From contig CP091722.1 in NCBI GenBank assembly GCA_022009755.1, positions 2,178,001-2,242,000 on the forward strand: a DNA stretch of 64,000 bases, given 5' to 3'. The stretch comes from Oscillospiraceae bacterium (GTDB taxonomy: Bacteria; Bacillota; Clostridia; Christensenellales; QALW01). Of this stretch, positions 19,916 to 29,857 are shown one piece after another. Numbering within the stretch: the first letter of the stretch is position 1; each line of letters starts with the position of its first letter. The notes below the pieces were generated by a model. The model worked only from the letters and a program-made list of their open reading frames with translations, ran no database searches and had not been told where the DNA came from. The translations under genes and the position numbers were made by a program.

Positions 19916-21103
19916 ATGAAAACGGGAAAGAAGCTGTTCATATGCGTTCTTTCGGCGCTTTGCGGTGCGCTTTTGGTGCTTTGCATCGTGCTTGCCGCAG
20001 GATGGGGCAAGGCGGCGAAAACCAATACAGCGCTGCCTGAGGTGCGAAACAACGGTACGGCCATCCAGTGGAAATACAGTGACGAAGCCGAGTGGCGCGA
20101 CATTGTGGCGCTTGACGAGCTGAAGGGCGCTGCCGGAGCAAACGGCAATGACGGAGCCGACGGAAAAGACGGCATCAACGGCGTTGACGGCATAAACGGA
20201 AAAGACGGAATCAACGGCAAAAGCATAGGAGTGCAAAGAACTCAAACCCACATACAGTGGCGTTATGAGGGCGAGAAATGGCAGAATCTTGTTGCGATAG
20301 CCGATATTACGGGCCCTGCCGTACAGAGGGGCGCAGACGGTGCAAACGGAAAAACACCGGAGTTCCGTGTGGAGAAAAACACCCTGCAATGGCGGTATAC
20401 CGGCGACGAGGTATGGCTCAACCTATATGATCTCTCCGTGCTTAAGGGGCTTGACGGTAAAACCCCCTTTGTCGGCGAGAACGGCAACTGGTGGATCGGC
20501 ATGACCGATACAGGGGTGAAAGCAGCGGGCGTTGACGGCGAAAAGGGTGAAAAGGGAGATAAAGGCGACATCGGTGAAAAGGGCGAAAAGGGCGAAAAGG
20601 GCGAAAAGGGCGAAAAGGGCGATAAAGGCGATAAAGGCGATAAAGGCGATAAAGGCGATGCAGGTCAGAACGGAGGGTGTGCGGGGTATTTTTATGCGTC
20701 AAACAACAGTGTCGATGGATTCGGCGTCCCGCTCGTATTTTGGGAAAAAATCAATTACGGCAACCTGATCACATGGAGCTTGAATAAGCGAACCATATAC
20801 TTGAAAAAAGGTCATACATACAGCATCACGCTTGACGGCTCCTTCGGTATTTATGCCAGAATGAAAGGTCGGTACGCGGCGGAGTTGGATGACGGCGGTT
20901 TTTCAAGAGAAATCGGCAATGCTACATTTTGTTCCATGTATACAAATGACAGTGAAAATTCAGAGGTGTGGACACCGTTTTCCTTCACCTATATCTTCAA
21001 AGCGGAGGAGGATATTGCGCTTCAATATAATATCAGAAAGATGTCTCCCATCACAATGCTGCGAAGCGCAACATATAATATCGCAATTATTGCTTTTGAT
21101 TAA
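19916..21103 (+). CDS. Collagen-like surface protein with N-terminal membrane anchor
   Basis: The protein has 395 residues. An uncleaved-looking hydrophobic segment (residues ~5-32) should anchor it in the membrane, facing out. Three copies of a W-(R/K)Y-W module (IQWKYSDEAEW, IQWRYEGEKW, LQWRYTGDEVW) alternate with short Gly-X-Y tracts. One GENGNWWIG...DTGVKA module follows. A charged collagen tract (~200-250) is built from GEK and GDK triplets. The C-terminal ~140 residues are a beta-rich head resembling TNF/C1q-like BclA heads (GHTYSITLDGSF...YNIAIIAFD). Lys-Glu/Asp triplets can stabilise proline-poor triple helices. It is the first of four surface-protein genes in a row. The partner is unknown. 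Confidence 0.8.
   Translation: MKTGKKLFICVLSALCGALLVLCIVLAAGWGKAAKTNTALPEVRNNGTAIQWKYSDEAEWRDIVALDELKGAAGANGNDGADGKDGINGVDGINGKDGINGKSIGVQRTQTHIQWRYEGEKWQNLVAIADITGPAVQRGADGANGKTPEFRVEKNTLQWRYTGDEVWLNLYDLSVLKGLDGKTPFVGENGNWWIGMTDTGVKAAGVDGEKGEKGDKGDIGEKGEKGEKGEKGEKGDKGDKGDKGDKGDAGQNGGCAGYFYASNNSVDGFGVPLVFWEKINYGNLITWSLNKRTIYLKKGHTYSITLDGSFGIYARMKGRYAAELDDGGFSREIGNATFCSMYTNDSENSEVWTPFSFTYIFKAEEDIALQYNIRKMSPITMLRSATYNIAIIAFD
20568..20657 (+). repeat. 9-bp tandem repeats encoding Gly-X-Lys collagen triplets
   Basis: Nearly identical units GGCGAAAAG and GGCGATAAA run in blocks through the collagen tract. As nine-base units they can expand or contract without breaking frame, and would change fibre length. 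Confidence 0.85.
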
Positions 21104-21187
21104 CAAATGATTTTTGAACCGTGTCGTTCAAAGGGGACGAAATAAAAAAATACAAAAGATCATACATAAATGCGGGGGAAACAGAAT

Positions 21188-23196
21188 ATGAAGAAACGAA
21201 TACTCGGCATCCTGCTGACACTGTGCATGGCGTTAGGACTGATGTCACCGGCGGTTTTTGCCCAGGACGGAACGGTCAAGACCGCCGCGACCGAAGCGGA
21301 GCTTCTCGCCGCGCTGGCGGACAGCGCAGCCGGCACCGTCCGGCTGACGGCGGATATCAAACTCAACAACACATTGAGTATCGGCCGGGCCGTTACGCTG
21401 GATCTGAACGGCCGCGTGCTTGGAAAATTTTACAAAAGCGCCGGTTACGGCCCCTCAATATGCGTGGAAAGCGAGGGCGCTCTGACGCTGATTGACGGCA
21501 ATCCCGCCGTCGAACACCGATTCAGCTCCGGCTACAACAGCCTGTGGCGCCTTGATGACAGAGGCGATAAAATCGTAAACGGCGGAGTTATTACGGGAGA
21601 AGCTGTGTACCTCGAAAGCGGTGTGCATGTTAAAAGCGGCGGAAGCTTCATAATGACGGGCGGAAATATCGTCGGATGCCTCTCTTCAATGTTTAACGGT
21701 GCGGGTGTGCGCGCGGAAGGCTCGTTTACCATGACGGGCGGCAATATCATGGGCTGCCGTACCGCAGAGCTCGGCGGCGGGGTGTATGCCTCGGGTGTGT
21801 TTACCATGACAGGCGGCAGCATCAGCCAATGCAAAGCAGACCTTGACGGCGACGGCATATATCTGAACGGTTCCGGTGTTATGTATGCAAACGGCGGCGA
21901 GGTGGGCGCGCAGGTGGCTTTATGCCCGGCAGCAAGGTCGCATCTGACGATTCTTTAAGCGGAGTTACCCTTTTTAAGGACAGGGTTGAAAACAAAGGAA
22001 CCATCGAGCACGGTACCTTCAGCGGCGAGATAAACAGCTTTGGCACTATATCCGGCGGCACCTTCGGCGGCAAAGTGACAAATACCGGCGTTATTTCGGG
22101 CGGTATATTTTCCGATACCGGTTCGGTAGCAAATAAAATAGGCAGTACCATATCCGGCGGCGCTTTTAACGGAACGGTTACGGTTGAGGTGGTTATCGAT
22201 GCCGATAACGGCAGTGAAAACATTATCAGGGACATTCCCAGAGGGCAGACATTTCCGAAGCTCGACGACCCCGAAAAGGCGGATTGCTCTTTTATCGGCT
22301 GGTATATCGGCGACAGGGCGTTTTACTTTGATGAACCCTTGCTTAATGCCGCTGTTATCAAGGCGAGATGGGTTGAAGGCCCCCTTCAGTTTCAGCCGCG
22401 GATTCGTATAAATCCGCAAACCAAAGAGTGGGAGGTTTCCTATGACGATGGTTATAGCTGGACATCACTCGGCGTAAAAGCTGTCGCCGACAAGGGCGAC
22501 AAGGGCGATAAGGGTGATAAGGGGCAGCCCGGTAATGACGGCACTACCCCGCAGCTTAAAATCGGAGAAGATAACTTCTGGTATGTTTCCTATGACGGCG
22601 GTCAAAGCTGGATTTCTCTTGGTGTTAAAGCCACGGGGGAGAACGGTAAAGACGGCACCGACGGTAAAGACGGCACCGACGGTAAGAACGGCACCGACGG
22701 TAAGAACGGCACCGACGGCGCAGACGGCAGGGACGGACAGAACGGAAAAGACGGTCAGAACGGCACAAACGGTGTCGATGGCAAAGACGGGAGGGACGGC
22801 ATAGGTATCGCCCAAGCAAAGATAAATGCGGACGGCGAGCTTGTTATCACTTATACCGACGGCACAACGGTAAATCTCGGCAAGGTTGTCGGTGCGGACG
22901 GTAAGGACGGTTTGTCCCCCTTCATCGGCGAAAACGGCAATTGGTGGATAGGTGAGAAAGACACCGGCGTTAAAGCGGCGGCAGCCGTTCCCGCAAGCGC
23001 CGAAAACATATCCGCAAATTTGCCTGCTTTGATTGCCGCTATCGCTGCGGGGCTTGCGCTGCTTTGCAGCCTCGGCTTAATTTTTATATATTGTACTGAA
23101 AAAGAAAAAAGGCCTTGTTTAAGGATAAATACCAAACCAAGCAGCTGCGGCATGAGCCTGTTTATCGCTGCCCGTTCACGGCGTAGGCAACGGTAA
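21188..23196 (+). CDS. Beta-helix/collagen-like surface protein with C-terminal membrane segment (frameshifted)
   Basis: The corrected protein has about 669 residues. A cleavable signal peptide ends SPAVFAQ. The first ~400 residues contain repeats like SGSFIMTGGNI-x-GC and GTISGGTFGG, typical of right-handed beta-helix adhesins. An InlB-type repeat (SFIGWYIGDRAFYFDEPLLN...KARW) follows, then two WEVSYDDGYSWTSLGVKA-type modules flanking GDK triplets, a long collagen tract (GKDGTDGKDG..., about 18 triplets), a GENGNWWIGEKDTGVKA module and a hydrophobic C-terminal helix. The frame breaks at 21919-21921 (TTT for TTTT). The last 30 residues may also be off frame: one more A in 23105-23110 would give the tail EKEKKALFKDKYQTKQ and a stop at 23184-23186. 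Confidence 0.8.
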
Positions 23197-23261
23197 GATT
23201 TTTCCGTAATAATTCCGAACGGAGGAAGAAACGAATACTAAGTATCCTGCTGACGCTGTGT

Positions 23262-25857
23262 ATGCTGCTATGCATTGTACCGACGGCAGTGCTGGCGGCG
23301 GATGAGGTCTCCGCGAAGGTCAACGGAATTGCCGTGCCCGCAGCGGGCGGAAGCATCACGGGCGAGGGCACTTCGGGCAGCGTTGTTTTTGACGCGGCAG
23401 CCAAAACGCTGACGCTTGAAAACGCCACCATCAGCGTGACGACCGAAACAAGAGCCATAGACATTCGCAGCGGCATTGACACGCTGATCCTTAAAGGAAA
23501 AAACGAGATCAAATGGGCGGACGAAAGTGATAAGAAGACGAGCATTTATGCGATCTCCGCTTCAAGCAGTTCCTTTCTTATCAAGGGAAACAGCCGTGAG
23601 GACAGCCTGACGGCCACGCTTCCCGGAACGACGGGTGGGTATAAGTACGCTTATGCCATTTCAATGGGAAAATGTGAAATCCGCAGCTGTTCGTTAGACA
23701 TCACGGTGATCGGCGGTATGCAAAATGCCGGCGACAACGTTGCGATCCGTGTGTCCGACTTAAAGGTGAAAAACGCGGCGCTGGATCTTATCGTCGGCAA
23801 AGACCGCCAAGGAAATGTGCAGAAAGCGATGCAGGGCGGGTGTGTTTATGCCACCGGTAGAATCTCGATCGAAAACTCGTATATTAATGCGGGAATCTAT
23901 TCGTCTTTAGATGCTCACCTTGCCAGCTTTTACGCAGTTTTGCAGGGCCAAGGCGGAACCACCTGCACAGACAGCGTGGTTTATGCAGAGGCGGATGTTT
24001 TGCAAGTGGGAAGAACAATATGCTTAGACGGCGTAGACACGACTTTTTCCGTTAAAAACAGCATATTCAAGGCAAAAAGTAATCAATACGCATTCTCTGG
24101 CTACAAGTATGCAAAACCGACTTTCGAAAGCAGTCTGGTGGAGCTTGAGTCCAAGGATATCGTGATGCGCGGTCCCACCTTCGGAACTATAAGCGGTTTT
24201 ACGAAAATCACCGCCACCGACAAGAACGGCAAGGACACCACATATAAGCCCGGAGACGATCTCAGCACACTCAGCACCGATTCACGCAAGGTCGTGATCG
24301 AAAGTCAGATCCACTCTCATTGTGTCTGCGGCGAAGAAAATGCGTCGGAGGGGCATACGGTGCATACTCCGCTTATGTGGACACCTTGGACAAAGACAGA
24401 TTCTCTCCCGACCGCGGCAGGAAACTACTATCTGACGGGCAATGTGCTTCTGAAATCCAACTCCGATTATTTTATGCCCGACGGGGTGCAGATCTGCCTG
24501 AACGGATACGCCATCCGCGGCGTGGGCGGAACGAACAAACCGACACTTTATGCAAACGGCGGCACGCTGACCGTAACCGACTGCGACACACGGGGAGCCA
24601 TCGGGGATATCAAGATGTCGTCCGGTGAGCTGCTTGTGTACGGCGGCAAATTTGTCCGGGAGCTTATCATCGGAGAAACCGGGGTTTTACCGCGGCGGAC
24701 AGAGTCGGTATCGGCGCCGAGGTGACGAATAAAGGCTTCATTTTCGGCGGCATATTTGACGGCGCTGTAATCAATGACGGCGGAACCATAAAAGGCGGAA
24801 CCTTTAACGGCAGGGTCAATCTGAAAAGAGGCAATGTGATCGGCGGCATTTATTACGGAAGGGTGACATACGGCGGAGCGGTTATCCATGACAGCGCATG
24901 CCGTTATCTGACCTTCGACACCGACGGCGGCAGCGCGATGGATGCGCAGAGAGTTTTGCGCGGACAGAAGGCGACGCCCCCGACCGAAAACCCCGTCAAA
25001 ACGGGATATATTTTCAGCGGCTGGACAGGGTTTGATTATACGAAGCCGATGCTTGAGAATGCCAAGGCGACGGCAATATGGACGGTGTGCGACCATTCAG
25101 GCAACACCACGCAGCTCTCCTGCACGGATCCCGTAGCCTGCACTGCCTGCGGCGGCACGATTGCGGCTTTGGGTCACGATTTCTCCGCATCCGTATGGCA
25201 TCACGATAATTACACCCACTGGAAAAATGCTCCCGCTGTGATGAAAGGAACGAGGAGAATCCCCATGACTGGGACAGCGGCAGGGTGACCGTGCCGTCTA
25301 CCTGCCTGACGGAGGGCAACAGAGTATTTACCTGTGACGAATGCGGCGCGACAAAAAACGAGCCGATTCAGGCGAGCGGTCACAGCTGGGATCAGGAATG
25401 GCAGCACAATGCGACGCATCATTGGCATGAGTGCCTCAACACCGATTGTGATGTGAAGAATAATGATTCCGCAAAGGACGGATACGGTGCGCACACCGGC
25501 GGCAGTGCTACCTGCACCGGAAAAGCGAAGTGCGGGGTCTGCGACGAAAGCTATGGCGAACTTGACGCAGAAAATCACTCCAACCTCAAGCATATCGACG
25601 CAAAGGCAGCAACCAAGGACGCCGAGGGTAATATTGAGTATTGGCATTGCGAAGGCTGCGGTAAGTATTATGCTGACGCAGCTGCATCCAAGGAAATTAC
25701 CGAGGCGGAAACCGTAACGGCTAAGCTTCCGGACGATCCTCGCCCGACCGGCGATAACAGCGGCTTTGCGCTGTGGAGCGCAATGCTGTTTATCTGCGGC
25801 GGCGTTGCTATCGGTATGACTGCAATCGGCAAAAAGAAAAAACGCTCAGCAAATTAA
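23262..25857 (+). CDS. Beta-helix surface adhesin with PTGDNSG anchor (two frameshifts, start codon missing)
   Basis: The corrected protein has about 865 residues. Codons upstream of 23262 read KKRILSILLTLC, the same signal peptide as the preceding gene, but the expected ATG is replaced by AGG behind GGAGG; ATG 23262 is only the next in-frame start. A beta-strand repeat region (~1-350) is followed by an InlB-type repeat (RYLTFDTDGGSAM...GYIFSGW), then Cys/His-rich GHDFSAS/HWHEC-type modules of the kind found in clostridial surface proteins. The C-terminus reads RPTGDNSGFALWSAMLF plus a membrane helix and KKKKRSAN. Frames break at 24685-24688 (T4 for T5) and 25223-25227 (A5 for A6). Confidence 0.75.
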
Positions 25858-26020
25858 GAAGCAAGAAGGCTTTTCAAAAGTGTCCATTGCCACTTCCGAA
25901 ATTATACTGAATTTCGACTCTGTGCATGATATAATTATCATGTATAAATATAATTTAAGGAAAAATCAAACTCCGACAGAGTTTTGCTGCGGTCGATTCC
26001 GCAGAAAGGAGCAAAACCAT

Positions 26021-27603
26021 ATGCAAAAAGCAACCATAAAAACCAAACTGCTGACAGCCTTGCTTACGCTGTGTATGGCGCTGTCGCTTGTGCCGATGTC
26101 GGCATTTGCGGCAGATTCGACAGTCAGCACTGAAGCGGAACTGAAGGCGGCGCTTGAAAATGCGGACTGCGCAGTGATTAAGTTAGGCGGAAATATTGAG
26201 ACCACTGAGGGGCTCGATGTGGAGCGTACCGTAACGCTTGATCTTAACGGCTATACCCTGAGCTGCAGCTCGGCGGATGAGGATATCATTTGGGTGCGCA
26301 GCAGCGGAAGCCTGACAATAAAGGACAGCGGCACCGGCGGCAAAATCGACGGGCAGAACAAGAACTGCGGATTTAATGTCAAAGGCGGTACGCTGACGCT
26401 GGAGAGCGGCAGTATTGTGAACTGCAAGACCGACGGTGACGGCGGCGCAGTGGATGTTTCCAACACCGGTGTAACGGAAACGCCGATTAAGTACGGCAAG
26501 TTCATTATGAACGGCGGTGCTATCATGGACTGCACGGCCGATGATGACGCCGGAGCGGTGGATATTGGCAGCGGCTGTACTTTCATTATGAACGGCGGCA
26601 TTATTGGTAATTGCAGAGCCGATGATGACGGCGGCGCGGTATTTATTAAGCAGAGAGGTTACTTTGAGCTGAACGGCGGTGTCATTCAAATTGCTCTGCC
26701 GGTAATAACGGCGGCGCGGTGAATATTTACGTGGACGGCCGCTTCACCATGACAGGCGGTACTATAAAAAGCTGTAAAGTAGATATGGGCGGGCTCGGCA
26801 ATGCGGTGTACGGCAGCAACAATAAGGCCGTGGTCACCATGACCGGCGGAACCTTTGAAGACTGCGGCGCATCTCCTTATTCCTTTGATGAATTCACCGT
26901 GACCTTTGATTCTGACGGCGGCAGCGCCGTGCCCGAGCAGAAGCTGCGGAATGCTCCGGCAGTAAAGCCTGCAGACCCGAAAAAGAACGGCTATGATTTT
27001 GCAGGGTGGTATCTTGGAGATGTGCAGTATACCTTTGATTCCAATGTCGCCGCGAATATTACCCTTAAAGCCCATTGGACGCCCACATCTGCGCCGACCG
27101 TCATTGATGTGGTGGAGATAAACGATGTTACCGTCAGCTTCAAGGACGGCGACAAGCCCGTGTTCACCGGCAAGGTGCCTGATGGTGCAAACTATGCATA
27201 TCGGTGTGAGTGGTGGGAGCTGGACAGCAAGACCGGCGCCATGTCTACCGACTTCGGCAATTTCTATGAAAACAAATTCACTGCATTTGAAGCCGGAAAG
27301 ACCTATCATTACGGTGTGTATGTAACGACTATTTATGGCGACCGCTATGTATTCGGTCCCGACACCAAGCTGAAAATCAACGGCGAATTTGTGAATTACA
27401 AGCGTTACGAAGGCGATGCGAGTGATGGCTCTGACGGCATCATGTGGGTAATTACTGACCTTGCCATGACGCCGGATAAGAATGATCCCAAACCGACCGG
27501 CGATAACAGCGGCCTTGCATTGTGGAGCGCAATGCTGTTTATCTGCGGCGCTGCTGCCATAAGCGCAATGGCTATATGCAGAAAGAAAAAGCACAACAGC
27601 TGA
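26021..27603 (+). CDS. Beta-helix surface adhesin with PTGDNSG anchor (frameshifted)
   Basis: The corrected protein has about 527 residues. ATG 26021 follows AAAGGAG. A signal peptide ends SAFAA. The first ~280 residues hold parallel beta-helix repeats of the form GKFIMNGGAI-x-DCTADDDAGAVDI. An InlB-type repeat (FTVTFDSDGGSAVPEQKL...GYDFAGWYLGD...LKAHW) comes next, then a beta-sandwich of about 110 residues and a C-terminal PTGDNSGLALWSAMLF, membrane helix and basic tail. That tail nearly matches the preceding protein, so both should be attached the same way. The frame breaks at 26688-26690 (AAA for AAAA), restoring GVIQNCSAGNNGGAVNI. Confidence 0.82.
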
Positions 27604-27619
27604 TAAAGCGAATGCAAAC

Positions 27620-27651
27620 AGCGGCTATCGGAAACGGCAGCCGCTTTTTTT
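27620..27651 (+). terminator. Terminator of the surface-protein cluster
   Basis: AGCGGCT and AGCCGCT arms with a 12-base loop are followed by TTTTTT, 16 bases past the last adhesin stop. Confidence 0.8.
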
Positions 27652-27803
27652 GCTGCCGAAAACGCCGGCTGCGGCACGGACAGCGGATAATTTCATTTGT
27701 CTTCCTGCATCTGTAAGGGGCAAAAGGACGATGCCGAGCGCCGGAATCAAAAAAATATACGGGATATGCAGCGGGCGGACAAGCTTATATACCGTCAATA
27801 CAA

Positions 27804-27855
27804 GCCGGTTTACAAAAAACCGGCGAACAGGCAGCGAATAAGCATTACCTGTTCG
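27804..27855. repeat. Two adjoining inverted repeats
   Basis: GCCGGTTT/AAACCGGC (27804-27824, 5-base loop) overlaps by one base with CGAACAGG/CCTGTTCG (27824-27855, 16-base loop). Neither has a T tail. Function unknown. Confidence 0.6.
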
Positions 27856-27979
27856 TCGGCATCCCGATTAACAAATGTGTCTTATGAAAAAATGTCGGTT
27901 TTGGTTTTATGAATGCATCTGTAATTATAAAGCTGCGGTTTGCCTTTTGTGCCCAAAGGCGTAAGGGCCCGCTGCCTGC

Positions 27980-28858
27980 TCACAGCAGCTTTTTGCGGTC
28001 CTCGGCCTCAAAGCCCAGCCCGTTCACCTCGCGGGCATCCACCACATATACAAACGCCGCCGGATCCTCCGTGCGCACAAGCCTGCGCAGCTTTGCAACC
28101 TCCGAGCGCAGCACCAGACATACAAGCATGGTTTTTTCTTCATTGGTATAGGCGCCAACCGCTTTGATTTTCGTGGCGCCGCGGGAAAGCTCACTGTTTA
28201 TGCGGGCGGCAATTGCATCGCCGTGCGTGGTGATAATATAGTATACCTTGGCGCTTTTTACACCGTCCTGAAGAAAGTCGATGACATATCCGCCTACGAG
28301 CATGCATATAAGAGAGTACAGCACCACATTTGCCGAGTTATCTCCCGTAAAGCCGTTCGCCGCAATTATGATTATATCCAGTATCATCACATAATTACCT
28401 ATGGAAAAAGACGGGAAATAGGTGACTATAAGCTTTGCAATAATGTCGGTGCCGCCGGTGCTGCCCGTGTTGCGGAAGGCCACACCCAAGCCGAAGCCCA
28501 GCATTGCTCCTCCGAATACCGCGCCCAGCAGCGGTTCGTTTTCGATTACCGGCTTTACCGGAATGTAGTCTATCGCGCAGGACATGGACAGCATGCCCAG
28601 CACCGATTTAAGCCCGAAATCAAGGCCCAGCTTGCGCCAGGAAAGAATGTAAAGCGGAATGTTTATGGCAACTATCAGTACGCCCATGGGCAGCTTTGTA
28701 AAGCGCGTAATAATGGCGGCAATACCGCTTACTCCGGCGGGGGCTATGTTGTTGGGCAGGATCAGCATGTTATAGGAAAGTCCTGCGATGATTCCGCCGA
28801 TTATTATTGCTATGCAATAGCGCGTTTCCAGTAAAAGTCGTTTTTTATTGAGCTTCAT
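27980..28858 (-). CDS. YitT-family membrane protein (DUF161 + DUF2179)
   Basis: The 292-residue protein has five or six hydrophobic helices over residues ~15-200, including the duplicated family signature GLSYNMLILPNNIAPAGVSG and FRNTGSTGGTDIIAKL. A soluble DUF2179 domain (~215-290) follows with AKVYYIITTHGDAIAARI and the conserved RGATKIKAVGAYTNEEK segment. The family is widespread in Firmicutes and its transported substrate is not established. It is a single gene; a 5' region of about 240 bases separates it from the MazF gene. Confidence 0.88.
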   Translation of the reverse strand: MKLNKKRLLLETRYCIAIIIGGIIAGLSYNMLILPNNIAPAGVSGIAAIITRFTKLPMGVLIVAINIPLYILSWRKLGLDFGLKSVLGMLSMSCAIDYIPVKPVIENEPLLGAVFGGAMLGFGLGVAFRNTGSTGGTDIIAKLIVTYFPSFSIGNYVMILDIIIIAANGFTGDNSANVVLYSLICMLVGGYVIDFLQDGVKSAKVYYIITTHGDAIAARINSELSRGATKIKAVGAYTNEEKTMLVCLVLRSEVAKLRRLVRTEDPAAFVYVVDAREVNGLGFEAEDRKKLL

Positions 28859-29074
28859 ACTGCCGTCCTTTTATAGATTTTGTTTGTTGATTTGAATCAA
28901 AAAAGCGCCGCTTCAAAACGGCTGCATACGGCGCCGAAAACGGTTTTTCCCTGTAAAGCAAAGGAAAAAATGCAGCGCTTTTTTGCAAAAACAGTATACT
29001 CTTTTGCAGGGAAAATGTCAACAATTGCAGAGGAATTGCAGGAAATATCCGCAAAACGGCGCGGTAAAATTAAA

Positions 29075-29094
29075 ACCGCCGGCGGGCCGGCGGT
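29075..29094 (-). terminator. Hairpin terminator after MazF gene
   Basis: ACCGCCGGC pairs with GCCGGCGGT around a very short loop, with TTTTA in the minus-strand direction, just past the MazF stop. Confidence 0.65.
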
Positions 29095-29100
29095 ACGCGG

Positions 29101-29451
29101 TTATTTTGCTTCCGGGAAGCCCAGGCTTATAAGCAGGGCACGGTTTATCCTCTGCATATCAAGGGCGGAAAGCTCTCCGATCTTATCACGCAGACGCCGT
29201 TTATCAATGGTGCGTATCTGTTCCAGCAGCACCACGGAATCCCGTGAAAGCCCGTGCTCCCTTGCATCCAGCGCTATGTGGGTGGGCATACGGGCCTTAT
29301 CCAGCTTCGAGGTTATCGCCGCAGCTATGACGGTGGGGCTGTAACGGTTGCCCACATCGTTCTGCACCACCAGTACGGGACGAATTCCGCCTTGCTCAGA
29401 GCCTATAACGGGCGACAGATCCGCGTAATAAATTTCACCACGTTTTACCAT
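29101..29451 (-). CDS. mazF: MazF/PemK-type endoribonuclease toxin
   Basis: The 116-residue protein matches NdoA/MazF of Bacillus almost end to end: VKRGEIYYADLSPVIGSEQGGIRPVLVVQND, the conserved core Arg and Thr, and a C-terminal EQIRTIDKRRL segment. Such enzymes cleave mRNA at short sequence motifs to arrest growth. In Bacillus the antitoxin gene sits directly upstream, but here no antitoxin frame is visible in the ~400 bases upstream. The antitoxin may be elsewhere or too small to see. It starts behind a modest GTGAAC-type leader. Confidence 0.88.
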   Translation of the reverse strand: MVKRGEIYYADLSPVIGSEQGGIRPVLVVQNDVGNRYSPTVIAAAITSKLDKARMPTHIALDAREHGLSRDSVVLLEQIRTIDKRRLRDKIGELSALDMQRINRALLISLGFPEAK

Positions 29452-29857
29452 AGGTTGTTCACGCTCGCTTTTACTTTGGTTTTTGAAAATGCGGCAATGC
29501 GGCTTTGATCTGACGCATTTTCATATTATGCATTTTTTCGGGAAATGACACGGCAGAAATAATGTATCTGCTGCTATTATGCGCCGCAAAGCCGGAATAA
29601 TTCAGAAAGGATGACTGTAAGCAAAAATTATTGCGGATATGAATTGTCAACTTCTCCGGCAAAAAGACATTTGTGGATTTCCTTCCGGGTCTTTGCTGGA
29701 GCGGCGGCAGGATAATTCGGGAGTTAGCACCCGGCGGCGTTTACTGCCGTCGTGTGCGGATAAACAAAAAACCGATCGGTTATGCGATCGGCATTTGTGT
29801 GTAAAATATGCTTTGGAATCATATAAGTGCATATATGCTCATAAAAACATACATCGG
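29452..29857. other. Intergenic spacer between phosphoesterase and MazF genes
   Basis: This 406-base spacer contains the phosphoesterase terminator at 29765-29791 and the MazF upstream region. I looked for a MazE-like antitoxin frame on the minus strand and saw none that was convincing. Confidence 0.55.
29765..29791 (-). terminator. Terminator of the membrane phosphoesterase gene
   Basis: CCGATCG and CGATCGG arms with a 6-base loop are followed on the minus strand by TTTTTTG, 67 bases past the stop. Confidence 0.8.

Larger units (their letters stand above)
27604..27979. other. Intergenic spacer with terminator and stacked inverted repeats
   Basis: This 376-base spacer separates two convergent genes. 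It contains the surface-cluster terminator (27620-27651) and two adjoining inverted repeats (27804-27855). No gene is supported. Confidence 0.6.

Noticed and set aside
20442..20702. Arg/Leu/Tyr-repeat peptide antisense to the collagen tract
   Set aside because: A low-complexity product of reading the 9-bp repeats backwards.
22620..22830. Direct repeats resembling a small CRISPR array
   Set aside because: The repeats are 9-18 bp, in frame with Gly-X-Y codons, and have no unique spacers or cas genes.
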